DNA from: Candidatus Saccharibacteria bacterium UBA2018 | Lineage (GTDB): Bacteria; Patescibacteriota; Saccharimonadia; Saccharimonadales; Saccharimonadaceae | Assembly (NCBI GenBank): GCA_002335175.1 | Contig: DDCA01000001.1 | Location: forward strand, 62,001-126,000 | Direction of reading: 5' to 3' | Length of the DNA stretch: 64,000 bases | In this document: piece by piece, positions 51,747-59,887 of the stretch | Position numbering within the stretch: position 1 is the first letter of the stretch | Layout: every line of letters starts with the position of its first letter | Translations under genes and position numbers: made by a program | Notes under the pieces: generated by a model | Seen by the model: the letters and a program-made list of their open reading frames with translations, nothing else | What the model was told of the DNA's origin: nothing | The model's database searches: none

Positions 51747-52796
51747 TTATGCTTCTTGCAGCTGGTAGGTCGCTTTAGAAACACGCTTGAACTGCGGCTT
51801 TGACTGCAGATTCAAGAGAATTGTCGTTTCTTTGACCTGGCGGCTTTTTAAGACCCGTTTGACAATTTCATCACGGTGGAGTGGTTCGCCGGCTTTCTTT
51901 AGTACGTCGGAAATAATATCGGCGACGGTTCCCTTGCTGTATCCCCAGCTATCAAGGGCGTAAATTCCACGGCCGATAAGCACAAAGCGCTTATCCTTGA
52001 TAAGTTCGTTGTGAATAGCCTGGGTAGTGACGTCTTTTCGTTTGAAGTCGCTCTTCTTGATAGCTTTTGCGATATCGGAAAAGTGCATCGGCTTGCCATT
52101 TTCGGCCAAGATAACGTAAATTTTGTCACGAATGTTCTTTGGGTTGACGGTTGGCCACTTGACAAGGCCCCATTGGTCTTTTAAGCTAGCCAGTTTTTTA
52201 GATGTACTGGCAAGGGCCCGTACATGGTCAGGGTGCTCGTGGCTCAGTTTGCCATGCAACTCTTCGATGCCAATCGGCTCACCATGTTGTTTGATGGTTT
52301 TGACGATTTCCTCGACGTTAGACTTAATCTTCTTCTCATCGGCATGGTCTTTAATGCCGATTGAGTGGAAGTAATCGTCGTTTTCGCTGACGACAGAAAT
52401 GTTTGGAGATAATTCAGCAAGAAATGCAATGTGGGCACGCTGCTGGGGGGTGGCCTCTTTCCCGAACATATCGGCAGCTATATCTTGAATTCGAGCGACT
52501 CTTCCCTTTTCGGACAAGTGACGGATAAGATTCCGCTCAGCCTCGTGGACAGATGGGATTTTGTTGGCTTCCGATGCTATTTTAAGCCGGATTAAGATTG
52601 CCTTCTCAAGTTGGCGTACCCGTTCGCGGGTAATCCCAAGCAGCTCACCAATCTGTTCTAGGGTCTCTTTGCGGTCAAACAAGCCAAAACGGCGGGTTAT
52701 AATTTCGCGTTCACGGTCTTGTTCGATGACACCAAGAATATCGCTAACGGCAGCCTTTAAGGTACCGGCCATGTCAGATTGGTTAGTCTGTTCCAT
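51747..52796 (-). CDS. Sigma-region-4-like regulator with HARE-HTH domains
   Basis: This 349-residue protein begins with a sigma-70 region-4-like helix-turn-helix (REREIITRRFGLF...ETLEQIGELLGITRERVRQLEKA). It lacks regions 2 and 3, so it cannot act as a full sigma factor. The middle and C-terminal parts contain HARE-HTH-like repeats (IGIEELHGKLS; PMHFSDIAKAIK; LHRDEIVKRVLK) as in RNA polymerase delta. This combination suggests an RNA-polymerase-associated regulator. It is driven by a perfect consensus promoter, with GAGGAAG before the ATG. Confidence 0.78.
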   Translation of the reverse strand: MEQTNQSDMAGTLKAAVSDILGVIEQDREREIITRRFGLFDRKETLEQIGELLGITRERVRQLEKAILIRLKIASEANKIPSVHEAERNLIRHLSEKGRVARIQDIAADMFGKEATPQQRAHIAFLAELSPNISVVSENDDYFHSIGIKDHADEKKIKSNVEEIVKTIKQHGEPIGIEELHGKLSHEHPDHVRALASTSKKLASLKDQWGLVKWPTVNPKNIRDKIYVILAENGKPMHFSDIAKAIKKSDFKRKDVTTQAIHNELIKDKRFVLIGRGIYALDSWGYSKGTVADIISDVLKKAGEPLHRDEIVKRVLKSRQVKETTILLNLQSKPQFKRVSKATYQLQEA

Positions 52797-52843
52797 CGGG
52801 ATTACTTCCTCGTATTTATGGGTTTATTATGATTGTTAAGTTC

Positions 52844-52872
52844 ATTATAAAACATTGTATTTATAATGTCAA
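52844..52872 (-). promoter_or_regulatory. Perfect consensus promoter of the sigma-4/HARE gene
   Basis: On the minus strand TTGACA (52867-52872), a 17-bp spacer and TATAAT (52844-52849), with a leader of about 40 nt containing GAGGAAG. The rest of the 165-bp gap upstream of this gene is AT-rich and shows nothing else clear. Confidence 0.85.
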
Positions 52873-52961
52873 ACACATTATTCGATTTATGAAATTATAG
52901 CACATTCTAGACGCTTATGGTAAATAATAGTAAAAATTTTTTCACGTGTATTTACACACGT

Positions 52962-53714
52962 TCAAGGATAGTGCAGTTCTGGGTCAGATGGACATGCCCC
53001 AGGGGTGACAGCCGTGTTTGCACTGGTAATATGATAAACAATATCCGCGTAAGTGACGCCCCTACCCTCGAGGCAATACTTAGTAGCCGTACTGTAGGTT
53101 GTAAGAGTTGGTGGCGGCAAAGCTACCTGGTTTTTAGGGACATCGAGGGGGAATGTGCCGTTCTGGGCCATAAATTGAGACTTCATAGCGCTGACTGCGG
53201 CATCGCAAGTACTGCCGCAAGTCAGGGCAACCTCGTTTATGTCGATGGTTGGTCCCTGCAGTACTACGTTAGACGATACCTGCCCGCTAATATGGATATT
53301 GTTGCCGGCGAATGTGCAAGCTGTATTGTAGGTCGTCAGGCCGTCCGCTGACATAATCGGCATATTGGCGTTACAGGTATTTAGAAATAGCTGAGCATTC
53401 TGAGACGGCGTCATGTTGTCATACGTCCGAATCTGAGGTGCGTTGGTCCGAAGGATGAGACCCACCTTATCAGAAGCGGCAAAATTAATACCCGCCAAGT
53501 TGGGCGGATAGTCTCCGTTAAAATTCTGATGTGACTTTAAACCGCTGGCGGCTTGGGCGAGGTCACTCCTAACCGCACTGTCGATTGACCGCTTTTGCCA
53601 GCCGTTATACCCCAAAATGCCAATCCCGGCCAAAATAGCGACGGTTGCGATAATGAGCATCAGCTCGACGATTGTAAATGCAGAATAAGTCCGGCCGGTG
53701 TTTGTTGTACCCAC
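52962..53714 (-). CDS. Type IV pilin-like protein
   Basis: This 250-residue protein has a prepilin-type N-terminus: a short leader, then FTIVELMLIIATVAILA, with Glu at position 5 of the mature helix. The residue before the cleavage site would be Ala, not the usual Gly. The C-terminal part has five Cys residues, some likely in disulfides. Such pilins build surface filaments used in attachment or DNA uptake. It starts with GTG (53714); start choice is moderately certain. Confidence 0.75.
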   Translation of the reverse strand: MGTTNTGRTYSAFTIVELMLIIATVAILAGIGILGYNGWQKRSIDSAVRSDLAQAASGLKSHQNFNGDYPPNLAGINFAASDKVGLILRTNAPQIRTYDNMTPSQNAQLFLNTCNANMPIMSADGLTTYNTACTFAGNNIHISGQVSSNVVLQGPTIDINEVALTCGSTCDAAVSAMKSQFMAQNGTFPLDVPKNQVALPPPTLTTYSTATKYCLEGRGVTYADIVYHITSANTAVTPGACPSDPELHYP

Positions 53715-53746
53715 GCCCCTATTTAACCATAACCAGTTAGTATGTA

Positions 53747-56047
53747 TTATTTTCGGGTGCGGGTACGCCGGGTTCGGGATTTCTTCGCGGGCGCTTTATC
53801 AAGCAGCTCTTTGGCTTGGTCGTGCGAAACCGACTTTGGGTCGGTCCCCTTCGGAATCTTGGCATTTTTACTACCATCCGTGATATACGGGCCAAACCGC
53901 CCATTTAGGACTTTTATGCCATCGCCAAAATCGGCAATGTTCTTCTCGGCTTCGGCTTTCAGCTTAGCATCATAAAACTCGAGCGCCTTCTCTAGGGTAA
54001 TCGTATGCGGATCCTCTGGTTTGATACTGACAAACAGTTTACCTACCTGAATATATGGGCCAAACCGGCCCACGTTGGCCTTAATGTCCTGGCCGTCAGA
54101 AGTTTGCCCCACAAGGCGCGGTAATTTAAATGCTTCAAGTGCCTGCTCTAGCGTAACGGTTTCGAGAGTTGTGCCTTTTGGAAGTGGAGCAAACTCGGGT
54201 TTTTCATCTGCTTCGGCGCTACCGAGTTGCAGCATAGGGCCAAAGCGGCCAAACCGGGCGATAATTGGCTGCCCAGTCTTAGGGTGAACGCCAACTTCAC
54301 GGTTTGTCCCAACGGTTGAGCGGTCAATTCCGCCAGATTTTTCAATCAGTTTGTGAAAAGGCCCATAAAAGTGTTCGAGCATCGCATTGCGGGCAAGTTT
54401 GTTATCGGCAATAGCATCGAATTCTTCTTCAACTGTCGCTGTAAAGTCATAATCGACGACTTGGCTGAAGTGGTCGCCTAGGAATCCGGCAATCAGTTCA
54501 CCGGCAGGTGTTGGGATGAGTTTGCCACGGGTTGAACCGGTCTTTTCTTGCTGGACTTCGCGGTCAACTTCGCCGTTTAGCAGCTGCAGGACGATTACCT
54601 CGCGCGGTTCGCCTTCGGACTCGCCTTTTTCGACGTAACCGCGGGTTTGGACGGTATCAATAATGGTAGCGTAGGTTGATGGCCTGCCAATACCCAAGTC
54701 CTCTAATTTCTTGACGAGCGAGCCTTCGGTGTAACGTGCCGGTGGCCGGGCAAAAACTTGGCGTGCTTCAACGTTCGAGACATTCAGGCTATCGTTCGCT
54801 TGAAGTGGTGGTAAAATCTCTTCTTTCGAGGCTCCGTATACACGTAGGAACCCGTCAAACACAATGACCTCGCCCTTGGCTTCAAATACAGCCTTCTGAC
54901 TGCTGATAGTAATAGTAACAGTTGTTTTTTCTAATTTAGCAGGTGCCATTTGGCTGGCAAGTGTTCGGCGGCGAATAAGATCGTACAATTTCTGGTCGTA
55001 CTCATTATTACTAGCCGTTTCGAGTGTAATGTCGGTCGGTCGGATGGCCTCGTGGGCTTCTTGGGCTGAAGCGTTCTTTGTCTTATATTTACGAACAGTC
55101 GAATAGTCAGGGCCATACAGGCGTTTAATATATTCGGTAGCTGCCGCTATCGCCTGCCCGCTCAGGTTGACGCTATCAGTTCGCATATAGGTAATTTTTC
55201 CATCTTGGTACAGCTTTTGGGCCGCGGCCATGGTTGCTTTCGAACCGAACCCTAATTTGCTGTTGGCCTCTTGCTGCAGTGTGCTGGTTGTAAAAGGAGC
55301 AGACGGGTTACGGGTTGCCGGGCTTTTAGTAACATCGGAGACAGTAAAGGCCGCGTCGCTGAGCGAGGCTAAAAATTTCGCAGCTTCCTGCTCTGTGTCG
55401 AACCGTTCCGCTAGCTCTGCCTTAAACTCTTGATTATTGTGGACAAATAGCGCGGTAACTTTAAACTGGCTCGAACCTTCAAAAGCACGGATCTCGTGCT
55501 CGCGCTCGACGAGTAATCTGACAGCCGGACTCTGGACGCGGCCGGCTGATTTGCCGCCCGGAACCTTCTGCCACACCACGGGACTCAATTCGAATCCTAC
55601 AATCCTATCGAGGATTTGGCGGGCCTGCTGGGCCTGAACAAGGTGCATATCAACCGTACGCGGCTTTTTGACAGCCTCCTCAATTGCAGATTTCGTAATT
55701 TCATGAAAAACAATCCGCTTAGTCTTCTTCGTATCGAGCCCCAACACCTCGCATAGGTGCCAAGCAATTGCTTCCCCTTCGCGGTCTTCATCTGTTGCGA
55801 GCCAGACGGTATCGGCGGCTTTAGTCGCTTTTTTCAGCTCTGCAATTACTTTTTTCTTGTCGGGATCAATCTCGTAAACGGTTTCGAAACCATTTTTGAC
55901 GTCAATCGGGGGCGTACCCGTCTTTGTTTTCTTTGCAATTGAGCGAATGTGCCCAATACTTGATTTCACAACAAAGTCTTTACCGAGGTATTTCTCGATA
56001 GTCTTGGCTTTGGCTGGTGACTCGACGATAACTAGGTTTTTACTCAT
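53747..56047 (-). CDS. topA: DNA topoisomerase I
   Basis: This 766-residue type IA topoisomerase relaxes negative supercoils. It has an N-terminal Toprim domain (VIVESPAKAKTIEKYL; DEDREGEAIAWHL) and the catalytic Tyr in ITYMRTDSVNLS. The C-terminal part has repeated FGPYI(Q/T) modules instead of Cys4 zinc fingers and ends in a basic Arg/Lys tail. Confidence 0.95.
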   Translation of the reverse strand: MSKNLVIVESPAKAKTIEKYLGKDFVVKSSIGHIRSIAKKTKTGTPPIDVKNGFETVYEIDPDKKKVIAELKKATKAADTVWLATDEDREGEAIAWHLCEVLGLDTKKTKRIVFHEITKSAIEEAVKKPRTVDMHLVQAQQARQILDRIVGFELSPVVWQKVPGGKSAGRVQSPAVRLLVEREHEIRAFEGSSQFKVTALFVHNNQEFKAELAERFDTEQEAAKFLASLSDAAFTVSDVTKSPATRNPSAPFTTSTLQQEANSKLGFGSKATMAAAQKLYQDGKITYMRTDSVNLSGQAIAAATEYIKRLYGPDYSTVRKYKTKNASAQEAHEAIRPTDITLETASNNEYDQKLYDLIRRRTLASQMAPAKLEKTTVTITISSQKAVFEAKGEVIVFDGFLRVYGASKEEILPPLQANDSLNVSNVEARQVFARPPARYTEGSLVKKLEDLGIGRPSTYATIIDTVQTRGYVEKGESEGEPREVIVLQLLNGEVDREVQQEKTGSTRGKLIPTPAGELIAGFLGDHFSQVVDYDFTATVEEEFDAIADNKLARNAMLEHFYGPFHKLIEKSGGIDRSTVGTNREVGVHPKTGQPIIARFGRFGPMLQLGSAEADEKPEFAPLPKGTTLETVTLEQALEAFKLPRLVGQTSDGQDIKANVGRFGPYIQVGKLFVSIKPEDPHTITLEKALEFYDAKLKAEAEKNIADFGDGIKVLNGRFGPYITDGSKNAKIPKGTDPKSVSHDQAKELLDKAPAKKSRTRRTRTRK

Positions 56048-56122
56048 ATAATGCTTATTTCAGCGTGACACAAGAGCCTATACTACGCAACCGACCGTAC
56101 TTTGTAAACCGCTATTTTAGAC

Positions 56123-56151
56123 TTGTCCTCGCTCGGCGTGAGGAGTATCAT
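56123..56151 (+). promoter_or_regulatory. Possible promoter of gene 56225
   Basis: TTGTCC (56123-56128), a 17-bp spacer and TATCAT (56146-56151). The resulting leader starts near 56158 and contains an 8-bp hairpin CCAGTGCC/GGCGCTGG (56166-56192). Confidence 0.45.
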
Positions 56152-56224
56152 GTAGACAGATTCCACCAGTGCCCATCTATAAAAGGCGCTGGATAACAAA
56201 CAAGATAAGGTAACGAGGTAAACG

Positions 56225-56431
56225 ATGACTGAAATGCCAACACCGCAAGCAAAGCGTTTTATTAATGTGCGTGAAGGACTGGATACGCCTGTTTCTCGAT
56301 GGGGTGATGAACATATACCTGCAGAAGTAGTCATCGGCGAAGATATGGAACTTCAGCCGTCGCACGATGTTACTCCACGCCAAGTCGGCGGGCCGGCTCT
56401 TGTTGGCGCTGAATACTTCCCAGCTGCTTAA
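56225..56431 (+). CDS. Small hypothetical protein
   Basis: This 68-residue protein is rich in Pro, Glu and Val, with no membrane segment or recognised family. GAGG lies 7 nt before the ATG. It has a leader of about 65 nt with a stem-loop, like the other SD-led small genes. Its stop is 7 nt from the stop of a convergent gene and no terminator separates them. Confidence 0.5.
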   Translation: MTEMPTPQAKRFINVREGLDTPVSRWGDEHIPAEVVIGEDMELQPSHDVTPRQVGGPALVGAEYFPAA

Positions 56432-56438
56432 CTAAATC

Positions 56439-56879
56439 CTACGTGGTTTGAATCGGCGCGAGCTGAGTAACCTGAGGTAGTTTTAAAAGCGGAGCTATTG
56501 CTACTTTCGGGTGAACCCGGTAAGGCTGTGCCTTTACTCTGCGAGCAAGCGAACGAGCTGTGAATTCAGGCAATGAGCCACTTTCGAGCAGCATCTCGAC
56601 GGTCTGATATAAGGGCGTACCGTCCTCATCGTGCCCTGTCGGCAGCACTGTCACCTGCGATCCCTCATGCCAAAACTGGATGGTTGATATCTCGGCGTCT
56701 TTCGGCAGAAAAGCTCCCTGTACAGGCAGTATTTCACCATTCTCGTAGGTCGCGTCTACAAACGTTTCATAGCCGTCCGCATCTAAAAAACACACCCATA
56801 GGGCGTGGTCTGCTAAGTGCTTTGTAAGTGAGCCTGGCCGCTCACGTGTGATTGTCTCCTGCTCTATGCTACTACCCAT
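56439..56879 (-). CDS. Hypothetical protein, SD-led
   Basis: This 146-residue soluble protein has no recognised family. AAGGAGCACT precedes the ATG. Its promoter is TTGCAC-N18-TACAAT on the minus strand, and the leader holds a CGCGA/TCGCG hairpin. Convergent with the small gene 56225. Confidence 0.55.
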   Translation of the reverse strand: MGSSIEQETITRERPGSLTKHLADHALWVCFLDADGYETFVDATYENGEILPVQGAFLPKDAEISTIQFWHEGSQVTVLPTGHDEDGTPLYQTVEMLLESGSLPEFTARSLARRVKAQPYRVHPKVAIAPLLKLPQVTQLAPIQTT

Positions 56880-56968
56880 AGTGCTCCTTGCCCGCGAGAT
56901 TTCGCGTGAATTTTTTCAATTGTAGCACAAGCGTAAAGACGGGTGCAAATAGTCTAAAAAAAGCGAAT

Positions 56969-57010
56969 CGCCCCGCCCGCGGTATGCGGACGAGGCGTAT
57001 CGCCTGATGC
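56969..57010 (-). terminator. Terminator of gene 57022 with adjacent 3' pairing element
   Basis: A perfect 12-bp stem with GU pairs, CGCCCCGCCCGC (56969-56980) and GCGGACGAGGCG (56986-56997), is followed on the minus strand by ATTCGCTTTTTTT. Just before it, 57001-57010 is exactly complementary to 57448-57457 in the leader of the same transcript. Confidence 0.8.
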
Positions 57011-57021
57011 TGATGTTCGGT

Positions 57022-57414
57022 TCAGTGCGTCGACATCGTGGCCAGGGACAGGTCCCGGGCACCGATCGTCTGAAGCGCTGCCGAAACGGCTGGGTCCAGA
57101 CCTTCGGCATGGACGATCACCAGCTCACACCAGTGCTTGAAGCCGAGCGTGGCTCCGGACACGATGCTGAACGTCGCGCCTGCGCCGACTTCGGGGATCC
57201 TACGGATCATCTCGTGCTTGACACTGCCGTCGGTCAGGTTGGCTCCGGCCATCTGCAGCGTCATGCCGTGGTAGGCGGGAACGAGCAGGTACTGGTGTGC
57301 CAGTGCGGTTCCATCCACACCGACATCCGGGACCAGCACGATGCCGATTCCTCTGGATACCCAGTTACCTGCTGCAACCAAACTGCAGGGCTTGCAGTCT
57401 TCCGTCCTGCTCAT
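57022..57414 (-). CDS. Orphan protein (GC-rich, SD-led class)
   Basis: This 130-residue soluble protein has a mixed alpha/beta look (GIGIVLVPDVGVDGTALAHQ) and no recognised family. The ATG at 57414 is chosen because GAGGGAG lies 5 nt upstream; an in-frame GTG at 57438 precedes that site. Its promoter (TGGACA-N17-TATCGT) overlaps the end of dprA. GC3 is high. A long plus-strand frame through the same DNA lacks these signals. Confidence 0.65.
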   Translation of the reverse strand: MSRTEDCKPCSLVAAGNWVSRGIGIVLVPDVGVDGTALAHQYLLVPAYHGMTLQMAGANLTDGSVKHEMIRRIPEVGAGATFSIVSGATLGFKHWCELVIVHAEGLDPAVSAALQTIGARDLSLATMSTH

Positions 57415-57447
57415 CTGAACTCCCTCGGTTCGTGACACGGCGAATCC

Positions 57448-57462
57448 GCATCAGGCGGATTT
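57448..57462 (-). promoter_or_regulatory. 5'-terminal leader hairpin of gene 57022
   Basis: AATCCGC and GCGGATT (57444-57462) form a hairpin at the mRNA 5' end. Its loop and one arm (57448-57457) are exactly complementary to 57001-57010 before the terminator, so hairpin and long-range helix compete. Confidence 0.55.
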
Positions 57463-57476
57463 ACGATATCACATTT

Positions 57477-58334
57477 TTAGCGTAATGTCCACTGATTGGC
57501 ACCGAGCGGTTTGATTGTCCCGGCCAGCTCCATCATTGTCAGCGTGGTGGCGAATTCGGTCGGCTCAGCCTGGCTCGTCCGTAGTAATTCTTCCCCATCT
57601 CGGATGCCATCACTGATAAGTGTAATAATAGCTGTTTCCAGTTCGTTCTGGCCAAGCGGTAAACTAGTTTGGAGCTGGCTTTCCGCTGGCTTAAGGGCAT
57701 CAAGAACGTCCTGATACTCTGTAACCACCCGAGCACCTTGTTTTAACAAGGCATTACATCCCGCCGACAGTGGGCTGGTTATGTTGCCCGGGACGACGAA
57801 GATCTCTTTGCCTTGCTCTAGTGCCCTGGCGGCGGTGTTGAGCGTACCGCTGCGCGACGTGGCTTCGGTGATAATGAGAGCGTCGGACAATCCCGCGACA
57901 AGGCGGTTACGTTCCAAGAAATTGCTGGCAAATACTCTTGCGCCTTGTTCGTATTCACTGATGATGGCACCGCCGTTTTCAATGATTCGCTCGCCAAGTT
58001 GCCGGTTGGTGGCCGGAGATATTGTCGGCAGCGGTGTACCTAGTACCGCTATGGTGGTGCCGCGTGCATCCAGTGCGGCCTTGTGAGCAATTGCATCTAC
58101 TCCCAGCGCTAGCCCGCTGACGATAATGATTCCGTGCTGTGCCAAATCATAGGCCAACCGTTCCGTTACTTCCTGACCGTATCTGGTGGGCTTGCGTGTG
58201 CCTACTATTGCAACGCTAGTTATCCGGGTATCTGGTAGTGTACCAACGTAATTCAATGATTTTGGAGGCTTGGCAATATGAGCTAACACCTTTAGGTATT
58301 TGCTCTTATCTGGGGTTATGCTATTGATTTTCAT
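57477..58334 (-). CDS. dprA: DNA processing protein DprA
   Basis: This 285-residue DprA/Smf protein binds incoming single-stranded DNA during natural transformation and loads RecA. The Rossmann-like core has AIVGTRKPTRYGQEVT and IIVSGLALGVDAIAH, and GAIISEY follows. The C-terminal winged helix is present (TELE..LISDG). It lacks the N-terminal SAM domain. With the pilin and the membrane ATPase it hints at DNA-uptake ability. Confidence 0.92.
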   Translation of the reverse strand: MKINSITPDKSKYLKVLAHIAKPPKSLNYVGTLPDTRITSVAIVGTRKPTRYGQEVTERLAYDLAQHGIIIVSGLALGVDAIAHKAALDARGTTIAVLGTPLPTISPATNRQLGERIIENGGAIISEYEQGARVFASNFLERNRLVAGLSDALIITEATSRSGTLNTAARALEQGKEIFVVPGNITSPLSAGCNALLKQGARVVTEYQDVLDALKPAESQLQTSLPLGQNELETAIITLISDGIRDGEELLRTSQAEPTEFATTLTMMELAGTIKPLGANQWTLR

Positions 58335-58354
58335 ATAAAAAGTGTTGAAAGGTA

Positions 58355-58383
58355 TTGACGTAAGCGTAAAACCGTGCTACAAT
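58355..58383 (+). promoter_or_regulatory. Promoter of the orphan structured RNA
   Basis: TTGACG (58355-58360), a 17-bp spacer and TACAAT (58378-58383). It is divergent from dprA and points into a region with no plus-strand gene. Confidence 0.75.
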
Positions 58384-58388
58384 GGTTG

Positions 58389-58638
58389 ATGATTGTCCGA
58401 GGTGGAACTTCGGTCAAACGCACCTTATACCCCCTATTCTAACTTATGTTAGGTTGTAAGCAATGTGGTTTCGCAGTATTCTACCCTCCACTACGAGGCC
58501 ATAAAAAGCATTGCTTGCATACTAATCCCTTTGACCAGCGAGCAACTGCGTATAGACGAGTGGGCTACGCTTACCCTCACGGGTGGGTCGAAGGGTCAAA
58601 CGGCGCTAGGTGATGCCCACCCTTACCTAGCGCTTTTT
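58389..58638 (+). ncRNA. Orphan structured RNA with its own promoter and terminator
   Basis: A transcript of about 250 nt with no plus-strand gene after it. Hairpins in order: CCGAGG/CTTCGG (near the 5' end), CTAAC/GTTAG, an AAGCAATG/CATTGCTT helix enclosing TGGTTTCG/CGAGGCCA, then CCCTTTGACC/GGTCGAAGGG, then the terminator stem GCGCTAGGT/ACCTAGCGC (58603-58633) with T5. GGTCAAACG occurs twice, and each copy can pair with TTTGACC. A leaderless 17-codon frame starts at 58389 (MIVRGGTSVKRTLYPLF). I find no RNase P, tmRNA, SRP RNA or clear 6S features. Confidence 0.6.
58603..58638 (+). terminator. Terminator of the orphan structured RNA
   Basis: A GCGCTAGGT/ACCTAGCGC stem followed by T5. A second hairpin with T5 lies at 58730-58760, so readthrough products may be about 370 nt. 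Confidence 0.8.
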
Positions 58639-58774
58639 GAATACCTTAAGACAAAACTACGTTTTTTCTCATCGCGTCGGCAAATTTGTGTGAAAATTTG
58701 TCGGGCTGCTCTTTTTCCTTGAATGTAATAAAAAGATCGGAGTAAATCCGGTCTTTTTATTTATCTAAATTGAA

Positions 58775-58809
58775 CTGGGCCCCGACAGTGTCGGGGCCCA
58801 GAGCTCGAA
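58775..58809 (-). terminator. Terminator of gene 58850 with adjacent 3' pairing element
   Basis: A 13-bp palindrome CTGGGCCCCGACA/TGTCGGGGCCCAG (58775-58801), followed on the minus strand by TTCAATTTAG. 58801-58809 is complementary (one GU) to 59338-59346 in the leader of the same transcript. Confidence 0.75.
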
Positions 58810-58849
58810 CGCTTTGCTTCAGGTGATGCAACATACCAGGGCGCAATTC

Positions 58850-59326
58850 CTAGCGGAATAGCAGCTCTCTCAGCGTCTCCTCGAGCTTCTCGAGAATGTG
58901 CGGTGCATCCTTGCAGTTGAAGACGTTTGGTTTACACCCCAGGCTGCCGTATGTATGGAGTTCTCGATCATCGCTGATTGGGCATCTTTCATAAAGTAGA
59001 TACCCACCTGAATCGTAGCCAGGATCGGCCACACCCTCAACGGCCTGTTCGGTATAAACCCCGCCATCAGATCCCACGTGAACTGAGGGGATGTTCCATC
59101 CCGGCAAAGTCACCCCAAAGAGAGCGATACTTTGGGTGGCTTTGTTGGATTTGTGGATTCGTACTTCGCCGATAACGGCATCTGGCCATCCGAGCCGGTC
59201 CAGCTCTCGACGGATGAGCTGCCCATGCTCGACGATCCGAGGCAACACCTCACCGTAGATGTAAGCCATACGTTTAGCAGGTGCTTCTGCTTGCCGTCGT
59301 CTAACGGCGTCTTCTGCTGTACCCAT
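58850..59326 (-). CDS. Orphan protein (GC-rich, SD-led class, AUUUCG leader C)
   Basis: This 158-residue soluble protein has a charged helical N-terminus and a Gly-rich, beta-like middle (TLPGWNIPSVHVGSDGG). Three Cys residues lie in the C-terminal part. No family is recognised. AATGAGG precedes the ATG at 59326. It is a self-contained unit with promoter, structured leader and terminator. Confidence 0.65.
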   Translation of the reverse strand: MGTAEDAVRRRQAEAPAKRMAYIYGEVLPRIVEHGQLIRRELDRLGWPDAVIGEVRIHKSNKATQSIALFGVTLPGWNIPSVHVGSDGGVYTEQAVEGVADPGYDSGGYLLYERCPISDDRELHTYGSLGCKPNVFNCKDAPHILEKLEETLRELLFR

Positions 59327-59337
59327 TACAACCTCAT

Positions 59338-59403
59338 TTCAAGCTCCGATTTCGCTGGAGCGGTGCCGGATGAATATCGACGGCTTTCGCCGCTCGACGA
59401 AAT
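59338..59403 (-). promoter_or_regulatory. 5' leader RNA element, copy C
   Basis: On the minus strand AUUUCG (59403-59398) pairs with CGAAAU (59354-59349), and GAGCGG pairs with CCGCUC, closing a GAAA-tetraloop hairpin (CGGC-GAAA-GCCG). The CGCUCC arm can instead form GCUCC/GGAGC with downstream sequence. The segment 59338-59346 also complements 58801-58809. Confidence 0.6.
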
Positions 59404-59442
59404 TATCTATAGCGTATAAGGATTGCCTCTAGAAAGCAAGCA

Positions 59443-59478
59443 CCCCCGGTTCCGAAGAACCGGGGGCAGCTTGACAGG
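59443..59478 (-). terminator. Terminator of 59491 operon with adjacent 3' pairing element
   Basis: CCCCCGGTTC and GAACCGGGGG pair around CGAA (59443-59466), followed on the minus strand by TGCTTGCTTTCT. The segment 59468-59478 complements 60282-60292 in the leader of the same transcript (11 bp, one GU). Confidence 0.75.
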
Positions 59479-59490
59479 TTGTGCAGCGAA

Positions 59491-59865
59491 TCAGTTGTAC
59501 TGAGAACGGAGCTCCTTGGCGCGGCCGATCAGCCAGATCAGCTCGTCGCGTCGCCACGTCGAGAGGTCTTCGGCGTAACAGACCGCAACGCCGTTCACCA
59601 GTTTCTTGCGGTAGACGCGGTTGTTCGTGCCGAGGAAAAGCTGCTTGCGTCTCATGAGCCGGACCATCTTGATGTTGCGATGGAACGGCCAGCTCCACCA
59701 AGCCGGCTGCATGCCAACCGGAAGAACCAGCCGCGGCTCGAAGTCGTGTTCGTTGCCTTTCAGTACGCCCACGGTCCGGCCGAGCTCGCTGTACGCCTGC
59801 TTCAGGTACGACTGGTCGTCACTGGTTTGCTCGTACCTCGAAACTACGCTCGCGGGAGGTTTCAT
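59491..59865 (-). CDS. Orphan protein, second gene of AUUUCG-leader B operon
   Basis: This 124-residue basic protein has an aromatic/basic middle (PAWWSWPFHRNIKMVRLMRRK) and no recognised family. The start at 59865 is chosen because AGAGGCG lies 7 nt upstream; homology-free extension further upstream would overlap the previous gene. It follows 59888 by 22 nt and must share its transcript. Confidence 0.6.
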   Translation of the reverse strand: MKPPASVVSRYEQTSDDQSYLKQAYSELGRTVGVLKGNEHDFEPRLVLPVGMQPAWWSWPFHRNIKMVRLMRRKQLFLGTNNRVYRKKLVNGVAVCYAEDLSTWRRDELIWLIGRAKELRSQYN

Positions 59866-59887
59866 TGTGTCGCCTCTTTTCGGTGAG

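Noticed and set aside
58465..58722. 85-codon plus-strand frame in the structured RNA
   Set aside because: It crosses the terminator hairpin, has no start signals and its composition follows the RNA stems.
58389..58760. RNase P RNA, tmRNA or SRP RNA identity of the orphan RNA
   Set aside because: No GAGGAAAGTCC or ACAGA core of RNase P, no tRNA-like ends of tmRNA, and no GGAAG-type SRP tetraloop region. 6S RNA cannot be fully excluded.
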